A stretch of 64,000 nt of DNA from an uncultured Agathobacter sp. (GCA_934358675.1 CAKRKX010000002.1:23841-87840), one strand, 5' to 3'. Shown: positions 18,209 through 26,979, numbered from the stretch's first letter. The notes: generated from the sequence alone by a model not told the origin. Program-made: numbers and translations.

Positions 18209-18784
18209 ATGGAAATAAAGATTTTGACAACCGAACAGCTGCCGGAGGCGGCGGGACTGGCGCGCGGAGTCTATGATTACTGTCTGCGCAACAATGTGCC
18301 GAATCCGAAGATGTCACAGGCGTTTGAACAGTACAGCCATCAGGATTATCTGAGCCATATGATCAGCGAGGGACATCTGGTGATGTGGGGCGCATATGAG
18401 CAGGGCACGATCGTCGGAGTCTCTGCAATGCAGACGGAGGGACACATCACGATGCTGTACGTCCATCCGATGTATCAGCGTCGCGGAATCGGTAAGAAAC
18501 TTCTGGAAGAAATGAGAAAATATGCAAAAAACGCTTATAATCTTTCGGGCGTGACGCTTAATGCGATGCCGGCCTGGACGGAGAACTATTTTGCAAAGCG
18601 TAAGTTTAAAAGAATGAACGTGATGCCGAATCAGGATTTCGTTTCGATGCAGGCCTGCAGTGTGGACGAGATTACGTATGAAAAGAAACCTCTTTCAACC
18701 GCTGTTGTGCTGTCGGTAGTATTCGGATCGCTGTTTTTCTGCATTCTGGCCGTTGTCATAGGACTGATTGGATTGATTCCGTAG
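18209..18784 (+). CDS. GNAT N-acetyltransferase with C-terminal membrane helix
   Basis: A 191-residue protein. Residues ~1-150 form a GNAT fold with the acetyl-CoA-binding motif A LYVHPMYQRRGIGKKLLEEM (Q/RxxGxG/A type) and the usual C-terminal strands (NAMPAWTENYFAKRKFKR). A hydrophobic tail at residues ~164-190 (TAVVLSVVFGSLFFCILAVV) would anchor it in the membrane with the enzyme inside the cell. The acceptor molecule is unknown. It is likely translated from the recD2 transcript (15-base gap, AGAAAGGAG site). The membrane tail is unusual for GNAT enzymes. Confidence 0.85.
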   Translation: MEIKILTTEQLPEAAGLARGVYDYCLRNNVPNPKMSQAFEQYSHQDYLSHMISEGHLVMWGAYEQGTIVGVSAMQTEGHITMLYVHPMYQRRGIGKKLLEEMRKYAKNAYNLSGVTLNAMPAWTENYFAKRKFKRMNVMPNQDFVSMQACSVDEITYEKKPLSTAVVLSVVFGSLFFCILAVVIGLIGLIP

Positions 18785-18858
18785 GAGATCGCAAACAGAT
18801 ACACAGATGGTGTTATCAACAAAATGTATAAAATGTACATATTTATTAAAAAAACCTC

Positions 18859-18990
18859 GGCACTTTTTTCGATGCTAAAGTAGTTGAAAAAAGTGCCATA
18901 TTATGATAAACTTTTTACAATTTAGGCAGAGGCGATAAGTCTGCCGTAATGATAGCAAAAAAAGAGACTCCCTCTTTTTTTTTGCCAAGA
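18859..18990 (+). promoter_or_regulatory. Hairpin-rich leader of carAB, attenuation candidate
   Basis: Three stem-loops precede carA. (1) GGCACTTTTTTC (18859-18870) / GAAAAAAGTGCC (18886-18897) is a perfect 12-bp stem. (2) GGCAGA (18925-18930) / TCTGCC (18940-18945). (3) A7GAG / CTCT9 (18957-18983) is a terminator-like stem ending in nine T, 41 bases before the carA ATG. Pyrimidine genes in Bacillota are often controlled by PyrR attenuation or, in enteric bacteria, by slippage on T-runs. No PyrR-binding consensus was recognised. The structures are observed and the role is inferred. Confidence 0.45.
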
Positions 18991-19023
18991 TGCAGGAAAC
19001 ACAACAGAAAGGCAGGGCACACA

Positions 19024-20100
19024 ATGAAAGCTTTCTTGATACTCGAAGACGGAACCGTATTTACTGGTACAAGCATCGGTTCTACAAGAGAAGTGATCAG
19101 TGAGATCGTATTTAACACTTCTATGACAGGATATCTGGAGGTTCTGACAGATCCATCCTATGCGGGACAGGCAGTCGTTATGACTTATCCGCTGATCGGA
19201 AATTACGGAATCACACCGGATATGGAATCCGCACGTCCTTGGCCGGACGGATATATCGTAAGAGAATTATCCCGTACCGCCAGCAACTTCCGATGCGAAG
19301 GAACGATTCAGAACTTTTTGAAAAAGCATGATATTCCGGGTGTGGCAGGCATTGATACCCGTGCACTGACCAAGATCCTTCGTGAGAAGGGAACCATGAA
19401 CGGAATGATCACAACGAACGAGAATTATAATCTTGACGAGATCCTTCCTAAATTAAAAGAATATACAACCGGCAATGTTGTGGATAAAGTAACCTGCAGC
19501 GAGAAGAAAGTTCTTCGCGGAACCGGCAAGAAGGTCGCTTTGCTCGATCTTGGTGCGAAGAATAATATTGCAAAATCTCTGAACGCAAGAGGATGCGAGG
19601 TGACGATCTACCCGGCACACACAAGCGCTGAGGAGATCCTTGCAACGAATCCGGATGGCATTATGCTCAGCAACGGACCTGGAGATCCGAAGGAGTGTAA
19701 GGAGATCATCGAGGAGATTCATAAATTGTATGAGAGCGATGTGCCGATTTTTGCCATCTGTCTCGGACACCAGCTTATGGCGCTGGCAACCGGAGCGGAC
19801 ACACACAAGATGAAATACGGACATCGTGGAGGAAATCATCCGGTTAAGGATTTAAAGACAAACCGTGTTTATATTTCTTCTCAGAATCACGGATATGTGG
19901 TTGACACCGATACACTTGATCCGAATGTTGCCAAACCTGCATTTGTCAACGTTAATGATGGAACAAACGAAGGCCTTGAGTATGTTGGTAAGAACATTTT
20001 CACGGTACAGTTCCACCCGGAGGCCTGCCCTGGACCACAGGATTCCGCGTATCTGTTTGACCGTTTTATCGATATGATGGACAGAGGAGGAAATAAATAA
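19024..20100 (+). CDS. carA: Carbamoyl-phosphate synthase small subunit
   Basis: CarA, 358 residues, is the glutaminase subunit that supplies ammonia to CarB for carbamoyl phosphate, the entry point to pyrimidines and arginine. The N-terminal CPSase_sm_chain domain (LEDGTVFTGTSIGS...YLEVLTDPSYAGQ) precedes a class I glutamine amidotransferase domain from about residue 170: LSNGPGDP, catalytic Cys in FAICLGHQL, and the His/Glu pair in VQFHPEACPGP. The start ATG 19024 has GAAAGGCAGG upstream; the in-frame ATG at 18949 would run through the T-run leader and is rejected. The stop TAA overlaps the carB ATG by one base. Confidence 0.97.
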   Translation: MKAFLILEDGTVFTGTSIGSTREVISEIVFNTSMTGYLEVLTDPSYAGQAVVMTYPLIGNYGITPDMESARPWPDGYIVRELSRTASNFRCEGTIQNFLKKHDIPGVAGIDTRALTKILREKGTMNGMITTNENYNLDEILPKLKEYTTGNVVDKVTCSEKKVLRGTGKKVALLDLGAKNNIAKSLNARGCEVTIYPAHTSAEEILATNPDGIMLSNGPGDPKECKEIIEEIHKLYESDVPIFAICLGHQLMALATGADTHKMKYGHRGGNHPVKDLKTNRVYISSQNHGYVVDTDTLDPNVAKPAFVNVNDGTNEGLEYVGKNIFTVQFHPEACPGPQDSAYLFDRFIDMMDRGGNK

Positions 20101-23100
20101 TGCCAAGAAATAAAGAGATTAAAAAAGTATTAGTGATCGGTTCCGGTCCGATCGTCATCGGACAGGCAGCAGAGTTCGATTACGCCGGAACACAGGCATG
20201 CCGTTCCTTAAAGGAAGAGGGCGTTGAAGTATGTCTTGTCAATTCCAACCCTGCAACCATCATGACTGATAAGCAGATCGCAGATCAGGTATACATTGAG
20301 CCTCTTACAGTTGATGTATTAAAAGAGATCATCTTAAAGGAGAAGCCGGACAGCGTGCTTCCGACACTCGGAGGACAGGCAGGATTAAACCTTGGTATGG
20401 AGCTTGCCGAGTCAGGATTCCTTGAGGAACATGGCGTAAAGCTGATCGGCACAACCGCTGAGACGATTTTCAAGGCAGAGGACCGTCAGGCATTCAAGGA
20501 TACGATGGAGAAGATCGGTGAGCCTTGTGCCGCATCACAGGTCGTTAATACGGTAGAAGACGGTATCAAGTTTACGAATACGATCGGATATCCGGTTGTA
20601 CTTCGTCCTGCTTTCACACTCGGAGGAAGCGGCGGCGGTATCGCCCACAACGAGCAGGAGCTTGTTGATATCTTGAGCAACGGACTTCGCTTAAGCCGTG
20701 TTGGTGAGGTCCTCGTAGAGCGCTGCATCGCCGGATGGAAGGAAGTTGAGTACGAGGTAATGCGTGATGCGAACGGCAACTGTATTACCGTATGTAACAT
20801 GGAGAACATCGATCCGGTCGGCGTGCACACCGGAGATTCCATCGTAGTTGCTCCTTCACAGACACTCGGAGACAAGGAATACCAGATGCTCCGTAGTTCG
20901 GCATTAAACATTATCGATGAGTTAAAGATTACCGGAGGATGTAACGTACAGTACGCTTTGAATCCGGATTCCTTTGAATATTGTGTTATCGAGGTAAACC
21001 CTCGAGTATCCCGTTCTTCCGCTTTAGCATCCAAGGCAACCGGATATCCGATCGCCAAGGTTACCGCGAAGATCGCTTTGGGCTATACTCTTGATGAGAT
21101 CAAGAATGCCATCACACAGAAGACATACGCAAGCTTCGAGCCGATGCTTGACTACTGTGTTGTTAAGATCCCGAGACTTCCGTTTGATAAGTTCCTGACG
21201 GCAAAGAGAACCTTAAGCACACAGATGAAGGCAACCGGTGAGGTTATGAGTATCTGTGATAATTTCGAGGGTGCTTTGATGAAAGCCATCCGTTCTCTTG
21301 AGCAGCATGTGGACTGCCTGTTATCGTATGACTTCTCGAACTTAAACGATGAGGAGCTGGAGGCACAGCTTCATGTTGTGGATGACCGTAGAATCTGGGT
21401 GATCGCAGAGGCTCTGCGCCGTGGCGTATCTTACGATCACATTTACGATATTACGAAGATCGACCGCTGGTTCATCGACAAGATCGCAATCCTTGTTGAG
21501 ATGGAGAAGAGACTTCAGAATGAAGAACTTACCGTTGATCTCTTAAAGGAAGCAAAGAGAATCGAGTTCCCGGACAACGTGATCGCAAGACTTACCGGCA
21601 AAACCGAGGATGAGATTAAAGAGATGCGTTATGCAAACGGCATCGTTGCCGCATTCAAGATGGTAGATACCTGTGCGGCTGAGTTCGCAGCAGAGACACC
21701 ATATTACTACAGCGTATTCGGAAGCGAGAACGAGGCTGCAGAGACCAATCCGCAGAAGAAGGTTCTTGTACTTGGCTCTGGTCCGATTCGTATCGGTCAG
21801 GGTATCGAGTTTGACTTCTGTTCCGTACACTGTACATGGGCTTTCGCGAAGGAAGGCTGGGAGACGGTTATCGTCAACAACAACCCGGAGACGGTTTCGA
21901 CCGACTTTGATATCGCGGACAAGCTTTATTTCGAGCCTTTGACACCGGAAGATGTCGAGAGCATTGTAAACATTGAGAAACCGGACGGAGCGGTTGTTCA
22001 GTTCGGTGGACAGACGGCTATCAAGCTGACGGAAGCGTTAATGAAGATGGGCGTTAAGATTCTTGGAACAAAGGCAGAAGATGTCGATGCAGCCGAGGAC
22101 CGTGAGCTTTTCGATGAGATTCTTGAGAAGACAGGCATCCCGAGAGCTGCCGGCGGAACCGTATTTACCGCCGAGGAGGCAAAGGAAGTTGCCAACCGTC
22201 TCGGTTATCCGGTACTTGTTCGTCCGTCCTACGTTCTTGGCGGACAGGGTATGAAGATCGCCTTTAACGATGAGGAAATCGAGGAGTTCATCGGAATCAT
22301 CAACCGTATTGCACAGGATCATCCAATCCTTGTCGACAAATATTTACAGGGTAAGGAGATCGAGGTCGATGCCGTATGCGACGGAACCGACATTCTCATC
22401 CCTGGTATCATGGAGCATATCGAGCGTACCGGTGTCCATTCCGGAGACAGTATCTCGGTATATCCTGCACCAACGATCAGCGACAAGGTTAAGCAGACCA
22501 TCGTTGAGTACACGAAGCGTCTGGCACAGGCACTTCATGTTGTTGGATTGATCAACATCCAGTTCATCGCGATGAACGAGGAAGTATACGTCATCGAGGT
22601 AAACCCGCGTTCATCCAGAACGGTTCCTTATATCAGCAAGGTAACAGGTATTCCTATCGTTGACCTTGCAACAAAAGTCATCATCGGTAACACGATCCGC
22701 GGACTCGGTTACGAGCCTGGACTTGCGCCGGTGGCAGATTACATTGCAATCAAGATGCCGGTATTCTCATTCGAGAAGCTGCGCGGTGCGGAGATCAGCC
22801 TTGGACCGGAGATGAAGTCTACCGGCGAGTGTCTTGGTATCGCCAAGACCTTCAACGAGGCACTGTACAAAGCATTTTTAGGTGCAGGGGTACAGCTTCC
22901 GAAGCATAAGCAGATGATTATGACCGTAAAGGATGCCGATAAGCCTGAGGCAGTCGGCGTTGCAAAGCGTTTCGAAGCGCTCGGTTACAAGATCTACGCA
23001 ACAAGAAGTACCGCAAAGTACTTGCAGGAGCACGGCGTGAATGCACTCCGCGTCAACAAGATCACGCAGGAGTCACCGAACGTCATGGATCTGATCCTCG

Positions 23101-23306
23101 GACACAAGATCGACCTTGTCATCGATACCCCTACACAGGGTAACGGCGATAAGACAAGAGACGGATTCCTGATCCGCCGTAACGCGATCGAGACAGGTGT
23201 CTACTGTATTACTGCGATGGATACCGCAAACGCACTTGCCCGCTCCCTCGAGACAGCGAACGGACAGCTCACTCCGGTTGATATTGCTACTGTTAAGAAC
23301 ATATAA
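20100..23306 (+). CDS. carB: Carbamoyl-phosphate synthase large subunit
   Basis: CarB, 1068 residues, full length. It makes carbamoyl phosphate from bicarbonate, ATP and CarA-derived ammonia. Two homologous synthetase halves are seen: the first begins KKVLVIGSGPIVIGQAAEFDYAG and the second, from about residue 550, KKVLVLGSGPIRIGQGIEFD. Each has an ATP-grasp core (RPAFTLGGSGGG and RPSYVLGGQGMK; VIEVNPRVSRSSAL and VIEVNPRSSRTVPY). The C-terminal MGS-like allosteric domain starts near residue 940. The ATG overlaps the carA stop (TAATG), giving coupled translation, and AGAGGAGG within the carA end serves as its ribosome binding site. Confidence 0.98.
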   Translation: MPRNKEIKKVLVIGSGPIVIGQAAEFDYAGTQACRSLKEEGVEVCLVNSNPATIMTDKQIADQVYIEPLTVDVLKEIILKEKPDSVLPTLGGQAGLNLGMELAESGFLEEHGVKLIGTTAETIFKAEDRQAFKDTMEKIGEPCAASQVVNTVEDGIKFTNTIGYPVVLRPAFTLGGSGGGIAHNEQELVDILSNGLRLSRVGEVLVERCIAGWKEVEYEVMRDANGNCITVCNMENIDPVGVHTGDSIVVAPSQTLGDKEYQMLRSSALNIIDELKITGGCNVQYALNPDSFEYCVIEVNPRVSRSSALASKATGYPIAKVTAKIALGYTLDEIKNAITQKTYASFEPMLDYCVVKIPRLPFDKFLTAKRTLSTQMKATGEVMSICDNFEGALMKAIRSLEQHVDCLLSYDFSNLNDEELEAQLHVVDDRRIWVIAEALRRGVSYDHIYDITKIDRWFIDKIAILVEMEKRLQNEELTVDLLKEAKRIEFPDNVIARLTGKTEDEIKEMRYANGIVAAFKMVDTCAAEFAAETPYYYSVFGSENEAAETNPQKKVLVLGSGPIRIGQGIEFDFCSVHCTWAFAKEGWETVIVNNNPETVSTDFDIADKLYFEPLTPEDVESIVNIEKPDGAVVQFGGQTAIKLTEALMKMGVKILGTKAEDVDAAEDRELFDEILEKTGIPRAAGGTVFTAEEAKEVANRLGYPVLVRPSYVLGGQGMKIAFNDEEIEEFIGIINRIAQDHPILVDKYLQGKEIEVDAVCDGTDILIPGIMEHIERTGVHSGDSISVYPAPTISDKVKQTIVEYTKRLAQALHVVGLINIQFIAMNEEVYVIEVNPRSSRTVPYISKVTGIPIVDLATKVIIGNTIRGLGYEPGLAPVADYIAIKMPVFSFEKLRGAEISLGPEMKSTGECLGIAKTFNEALYKAFLGAGVQLPKHKQMIMTVKDADKPEAVGVAKRFEALGYKIYATRSTAKYLQEHGVNALRVNKITQESPNVMDLILGHKIDLVIDTPTQGNGDKTRDGFLIRRNAIETGVYCITAMDTANALARSLETANGQLTPVDIATVKNI

Positions 23307-23321
23307 AATAATCCCATCAGT

Positions 23322-23366
23322 AAAAAAGCTGGTTGGCTACTTGTAGCCTAACCAGCTTTTTTATTT
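23322..23366 (+). terminator. Terminator after carAB
   Basis: AAAAAAGCTGGTTGGCTA (23322-23339) pairs with TAGCCTAACCAGCTTTTTT (23344-23362), with loop CTTG and one mismatch. More T follow. Confidence 0.92.
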
Positions 23367-23373
23367 TACAGAT

Positions 23374-23690
23374 TATTTATACTGTTCAATTTCAGATGAA
23401 GACGCAGAAGGCTAACCACTATGATGAACACGATTTTAGGCAGAATCACTGAATTTGTGAAAATGGATGCATGACTTAAATTTTGTGTCCGAGCATTGCT
23501 TCGACTGTGGCAGTTTGGTGTCCGACGGGGATCTTCCGGCGAACACCAAGCGGACACTGTCTAAGCTTGAGCGGACAGAAATCGTCAAAAAAGTCATGCG
23601 TCCATTTCCTTCAAATTCGTGATTCTGAATAACTAGTGTCATCACAGCGGTTAGCCTTCGCAGTCGTATGTGAAAATAAACAGTAGAATA
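23374..23690. repeat. About 317-bp gene-less foldback element (near-complete inverted repeat)
   Basis: The left half folds on the right half over its whole length about a centre near 23533. Perfect anchor pairs are GAAGGCTAACC 23407-23417 with GGTTAGCCTTC 23649-23659; CAGAATCAC 23441-23449 with GTGATTCTG 23619-23627; GCATGACTT 23469-23477 with AAGTCATGC 23591-23599. An inner stem around TTGGTGT (about 23515) / ACACCAA (about 23543) closes on a short loop at 23529-23535. The pair coordinates sum to 47066-47068 throughout, so the register is kept with few indels. No open reading frame of interest lies inside. The element fits a decayed MITE-like or foldback element, or a long rod-shaped RNA. 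It fills most of the 469-base gap between carB and the flippase gene. Confidence 0.8.
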
Positions 23691-23737
23691 TGCGCCTGTT
23701 ATGAACCCCGCTTCATAAGACGTTAAGGAAGTCTTAA

Positions 23738-23767
23738 GTTGTGTACACAACTATGCTATGGTAAAAT
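23738..23767 (+). promoter_or_regulatory. Promoter of the phospholipid operon with palindrome over the -35
   Basis: TTGTGT (23739-23744), 17 bases, TAAAAT (23762-23767). The 14-base perfect palindrome GTTGTGTACACAAC (23738-23751) covers the -35 and could be an operator. The -10 ends only 8 bases before the ATG at 23776, so the transcript could be nearly leaderless. Confidence 0.5.
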
Positions 23768-23775
23768 GACGCTAT

Positions 23776-24837
23776 ATGGATAACAAAGAATTCTTTCAAA
23801 AGAACAAAAATAAAATAATCTGCTTCTTCGTCACACTGATCCTTGCGATCGTGACGATCTATGCCGTGTTCAAAGGCAGTGGCATCTCATTTGAGGAACT
23901 GATGCAGAGTATCCGCGATGCATCCGGTGCGGGAATCACGCTGGCTGCGGTGTGCATGCTCGGCTTTATCTATTTTGAGGGAGAGGCGATCCGTGTGATC
24001 GTCAACCATATGGGATATCCGGCGACACGTCTTCACGGATTTGTCTATTCGGCGGCGGACGTGTATTTCTCGGCAATCACGCCGTCCGCATCCGGCGGAC
24101 AGCCCGCAAGTGCCTTTTTCATGATGAAGGACAGAATCCCGGGGACTGCGGTTATGGCGGCGTTATTGCTGAATCTTGTTATGTATACTCTTGCGGTGGT
24201 AACACTTGGAATTTTGGATTTTGTGCTTGCACCGAGGCTTTTTTTACAATTCAGCATTGTCGCAAGGGTGTTGATCATAAGCGGAATGCTCGCGTTATCG
24301 GGTCTTGCGATTCTTTTTTACATGCTCCTCAAGAAGCGGGAGATCGTGCGTAATTTGATGAAAGGTACAGCTTCCTTTCTGCGGAAGATCCATTGTAAAC
24401 GACTTGCGCAGAAACTGGAAAAACGGATCAATAAGGCGTTGGATGAATACGGACAGTGTGTTTCGCTGATCTTTAACAACAAGGCGATGCTCATTAAAGT
24501 GTATGCGCTGAATCTGTTGCAGCGCCTGTCACAGATTCTGGTGACGATCGTGGCGTTTGTAGCGCTGCACGGGGATCTTCGCACACTGCCGCGCCTGCTG
24601 GCAACGCAGATCTATGTGGTGCTCGGATCGAACTGTGTGCCGATTCCGGGCGGCGTCGGTGTCACGGATTATCTGATGCTGAACGGTTACAAGCAGCTGA
24701 TGGAGAGAACAGATGCATACCGGCTTGAAATCTTAAGCCGTGGATTGTCCTTTTATGTCTGTATATTTGTAAGTATGGTGACGGTTGTCGCCGGTTATCT
24801 GGTACTGAGGAAAAACACTAGGGAGAAAATGAAATGA
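23776..24837 (+). CDS. Membrane flippase-like protein, LPG synthase TM-domain family (UPF0104)
   Basis: A 353-residue integral membrane protein of the lysylphosphatidylglycerol_TM family (PF03706; the MprF flippase half and UPF0104 proteins). About eight hydrophobic segments are visible. The family motif region SAADVYFSAITPSASGGQPA (residues ~91-110) and a late GSNCVPIPGGVGVTDYLML are present. The MprF synthase half is absent. Members are thought to move lipids or lipid-linked sugars across the membrane; the substrate here is unknown. It heads a run with pssA, psd and a PAP2 phosphatase, and its stop overlaps pssA (ATGA). No ribosome binding site is seen before the ATG. Confidence 0.82.
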   Translation: MDNKEFFQKNKNKIICFFVTLILAIVTIYAVFKGSGISFEELMQSIRDASGAGITLAAVCMLGFIYFEGEAIRVIVNHMGYPATRLHGFVYSAADVYFSAITPSASGGQPASAFFMMKDRIPGTAVMAALLLNLVMYTLAVVTLGILDFVLAPRLFLQFSIVARVLIISGMLALSGLAILFYMLLKKREIVRNLMKGTASFLRKIHCKRLAQKLEKRINKALDEYGQCVSLIFNNKAMLIKVYALNLLQRLSQILVTIVAFVALHGDLRTLPRLLATQIYVVLGSNCVPIPGGVGVTDYLMLNGYKQLMERTDAYRLEILSRGLSFYVCIFVSMVTVVAGYLVLRKNTREKMK

Positions 24838-25538
24838 TTGGATTTTATGATTATACGGTAATCCTGACGTATTTGTCGATTCTGTCGGGAACCGCAGGAA
24901 TTATACTGTGCTTAAACGGAATCGGGCATCCGTATCTCGGAATGTTCTTTTTGCTTTTTTCAGGGTTGTGTGACACGTTCGACGGTAAAGTCGCGCGCAT
25001 GAAAAAGGATCGTACTCCGGAGATGAAACGCTTCGGAATCCAGATTGATTCCCTTGCGGATCTGATTGCGTTCGGCGTGCTTCCGGCGTGTATCGGTATG
25101 GCGATGTTTCGCAGCCGCATGCAGCTGCAGGTGTTCTCCGGACCAAAGATTGCGTTGCTGCAGGATTATCCGATCATCTATCCGAGTGTGCTGACGGTGA
25201 TTGCAATTCTTTATGTGCTGGCGGCAATGATCCGGCTTGCTTATTTTAACGTGATGGAGGAGTCGGACCAGAATCGCAACGCCAACGGGGAGAAGACTTA
25301 CACAGGGCTTCCGGTGACCAGTGCGGCACTGATTTTTCCGGCGGTTATGATCTTACATATTATACTGAGAGCGGATCTGACACTTATGTATTTTGGAGTG
25401 ATGATCGTTGTCGGAATGTTGTTTCTTGCCAAGTTTCAGATCAAAAAGCCCAAAAACAGCACGATCGTGGTCATGATCGCATTTGGAGCGTTGGAATTTG
25501 TTCTGCTTGCGGTTAAGCTGCTTATGTTTAAGCATTAG
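24834..25538 (+). CDS. pssA: CDP-diacylglycerol-serine O-phosphatidyltransferase
   Basis: PssA, 234 residues, makes phosphatidylserine from CDP-diacylglycerol and serine in the membrane. The CDP-alcohol phosphotransferase motif is present: Asp47, Asp50-Gly51, Ala54-Arg55, then Gly68, Asp72 and Asp76 (SGLCDTFDGKVAR ... GIQIDSLADLIAFGVLPA). The GIQIDSLADLIAFG segment is characteristic of PssA rather than PgsA. The Arg55-Gly68 gap is longer than in the classic motif, as I recall for clostridial PssA. About six further membrane helices follow. ATGA overlap with the flippase; psd follows after 9 bases. Confidence 0.93.
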   Translation: MIGFYDYTVILTYLSILSGTAGIILCLNGIGHPYLGMFFLLFSGLCDTFDGKVARMKKDRTPEMKRFGIQIDSLADLIAFGVLPACIGMAMFRSRMQLQVFSGPKIALLQDYPIIYPSVLTVIAILYVLAAMIRLAYFNVMEESDQNRNANGEKTYTGLPVTSAALIFPAVMILHIILRADLTLMYFGVMIVVGMLFLAKFQIKKPKNSTIVVMIAFGALEFVLLAVKLLMFKH

Positions 25539-25547
25539 GAGGCGCGT

Positions 25548-26366
25548 ATGGACGCACTGAAATTTTTGTATCATACTGCACCGGGACGGCTGATCCTCAA
25601 GGGGCTTACGAGCCCCGGGGTGTCGAATGTATGTGGCAGATTCCTTGATTCGGATCTGTCGCATTTTCTTATCCGGTCGTTTGCGGAGAAAAATGAAATC
25701 CGTCTTTCGGATTATGAGATGGACGATGTGAGAAGTTTTAACGACTTTTTCTCGAGAAAGATCAAGGATGGCTTGCGTCCGATCGACATGGACGAACATC
25801 ATCTGATCGCGCCGTGCGACGGACTGTTGTCAGTATGGAAAATTCATGATGATGTTGTGTTTCCTGTTAAGCAGAGTCATTACACGGTCGGTTCGCTGCT
25901 GCGCAGTGAAAGGCTGGCGGAGCGTTACCGGGATGGCTATTGTCTTGTGTTCCGGCTCTGTGTGAATCATTATCACCGGTATTGCTATGTGGATTCCGGA
26001 AAGAAAAGCCGCAATGTATTTCTGCCGGGCATTCTGCACACTGTGCGCCCGATCGCTTTGCAGCAGTATCCGGTATTTACGGAGAACAGCCGCGAGTACA
26101 CGCTGATCCGCACACCGAAGTTCGGAACGGTCGTGCAGATGGAGGTCGGTGCGATGCTTGTCGGACGGATCGTCAATCACGAGGAGGAAGCACAGGTGAC
26201 GCGCGGTGCGGAAAAGGGAATGTTTCAGTATGGGGGATCTACCATTATTGTACTCGTAGGTAAAGAACGGGTACAAATGAGGGAAGATCTGTTGAAAAAT
26301 GCGCAGTTCGGAGTGGAGACCGCGGTGCAGATGGGAGAGACGATTGGTTATGCGAAGACGGATTGA
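25548..26366 (+). CDS. psd: Phosphatidylserine decarboxylase
   Basis: Psd, 272 residues, converts phosphatidylserine to phosphatidylethanolamine. The precursor cleaves itself at a G/S-S-T motif to form a pyruvoyl group; here it is GGST with Ser231, leaving an alpha chain of about 42 residues. Other family marks are FFSRKI (residues ~67-72), CDGLLS, FRLCVNHYHRYCYVDSG and the His/Asp charge-relay region. The short form without an N-terminal extension is usual for clostridial PSD-II. AGGAGG ribosome binding site. The PAP2 gene begins 17 bases before the psd stop. Confidence 0.94.
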   Translation: MDALKFLYHTAPGRLILKGLTSPGVSNVCGRFLDSDLSHFLIRSFAEKNEIRLSDYEMDDVRSFNDFFSRKIKDGLRPIDMDEHHLIAPCDGLLSVWKIHDDVVFPVKQSHYTVGSLLRSERLAERYRDGYCLVFRLCVNHYHRYCYVDSGKKSRNVFLPGILHTVRPIALQQYPVFTENSREYTLIRTPKFGTVVQMEVGAMLVGRIVNHEEEAQVTRGAEKGMFQYGGSTIIVLVGKERVQMREDLLKNAQFGVETAVQMGETIGYAKTD

Positions 26367-26979
26367 AAAAATCATACCGCGGTATTCGTGGGGACCGCTG
26401 TTTCTGGCGGTTGCGGTCAATATGACAGTTTATGAGGGGGTGGCGCTTTTTAAGGATCATCTGACGTTCTGTTCACTGGAGCTTCCGATCGACCGGATGC
26501 TTCCGTTTGTTGCGCCTTTTATCGTGTTCTATCTGCTGGCGTTTGCACAGTGGGTGATCAATTATATTCTGATCGCGAGGGAGGGACGCACATTCTGCTA
26601 CCGGTTTGTGTACGGTGATGTGATTTCGAAACTGTTCTGCCTGTTATTTTTCGTGTTGCTTCCGACTACGATGGAGAGGCCGGAGGTGGTTGGAACGAGT
26701 GTGTTCGACTGGCTCGTGAAGTTTATCTACCATATGGATGCACCGGTCAATCTGTTTCCGTCCATCCACTGTCTGGAGAGCTGGTGCTGTATTCATGCGG
26801 CATTTGCGATGAAGAAAGTGCCGAACTGGTACAGAGGCGTCACGGTTGTGATGTCGCTCGGGGTATTTGCCTCAACGCTTCTTGTCAAGCAGCATGTTCT
26901 GCTGGATATGTTTGGTGGGATTGCGGTGTTCGAAGCAGGGCTTTTTATCTCAGGTCGCATCATAAAGAAAAGAGCATAA
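26350..26979 (+). CDS. PAP2-family membrane phosphatase
   Basis: A 209-residue polytopic membrane protein of the PAP2 / phosphatidic acid phosphatase superfamily. Motif C2 appears as NLFPSIHCLESW (PSxH) and C3 as LLVKQHVLLDMFGG (xxxxHxxxD). The C1 KxxxxxxRP motif is not obvious: TTMERPEV retains the RP. It may dephosphorylate phosphatidic acid, PGP or an undecaprenyl-linked product, or act as an inositol phosphoceramide-like transferase; the substrate is not settled. The start ATG 26350 lies inside the psd end and follows GGGAGAG, giving translation coupling; the longer reading from 26299 gives an unlikely Arg/Trp-rich start. It is the last gene of the phospholipid operon. Confidence 0.85.
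   Translation: MRRRIEKIIPRYSWGPLFLAVAVNMTVYEGVALFKDHLTFCSLELPIDRMLPFVAPFIVFYLLAFAQWVINYILIAREGRTFCYRFVYGDVISKLFCLLFFVLLPTTMERPEVVGTSVFDWLVKFIYHMDAPVNLFPSIHCLESWCCIHAAFAMKKVPNWYRGVTVVMSLGVFASTLLVKQHVLLDMFGGIAVFEAGLFISGRIIKKRA

Noticed and set aside
23366-23557. Small minus-strand open frame in the foldback element
   Set aside because: It covers half of the inverted repeat, so its sequence is dictated by the structure; no protein similarity is evident.
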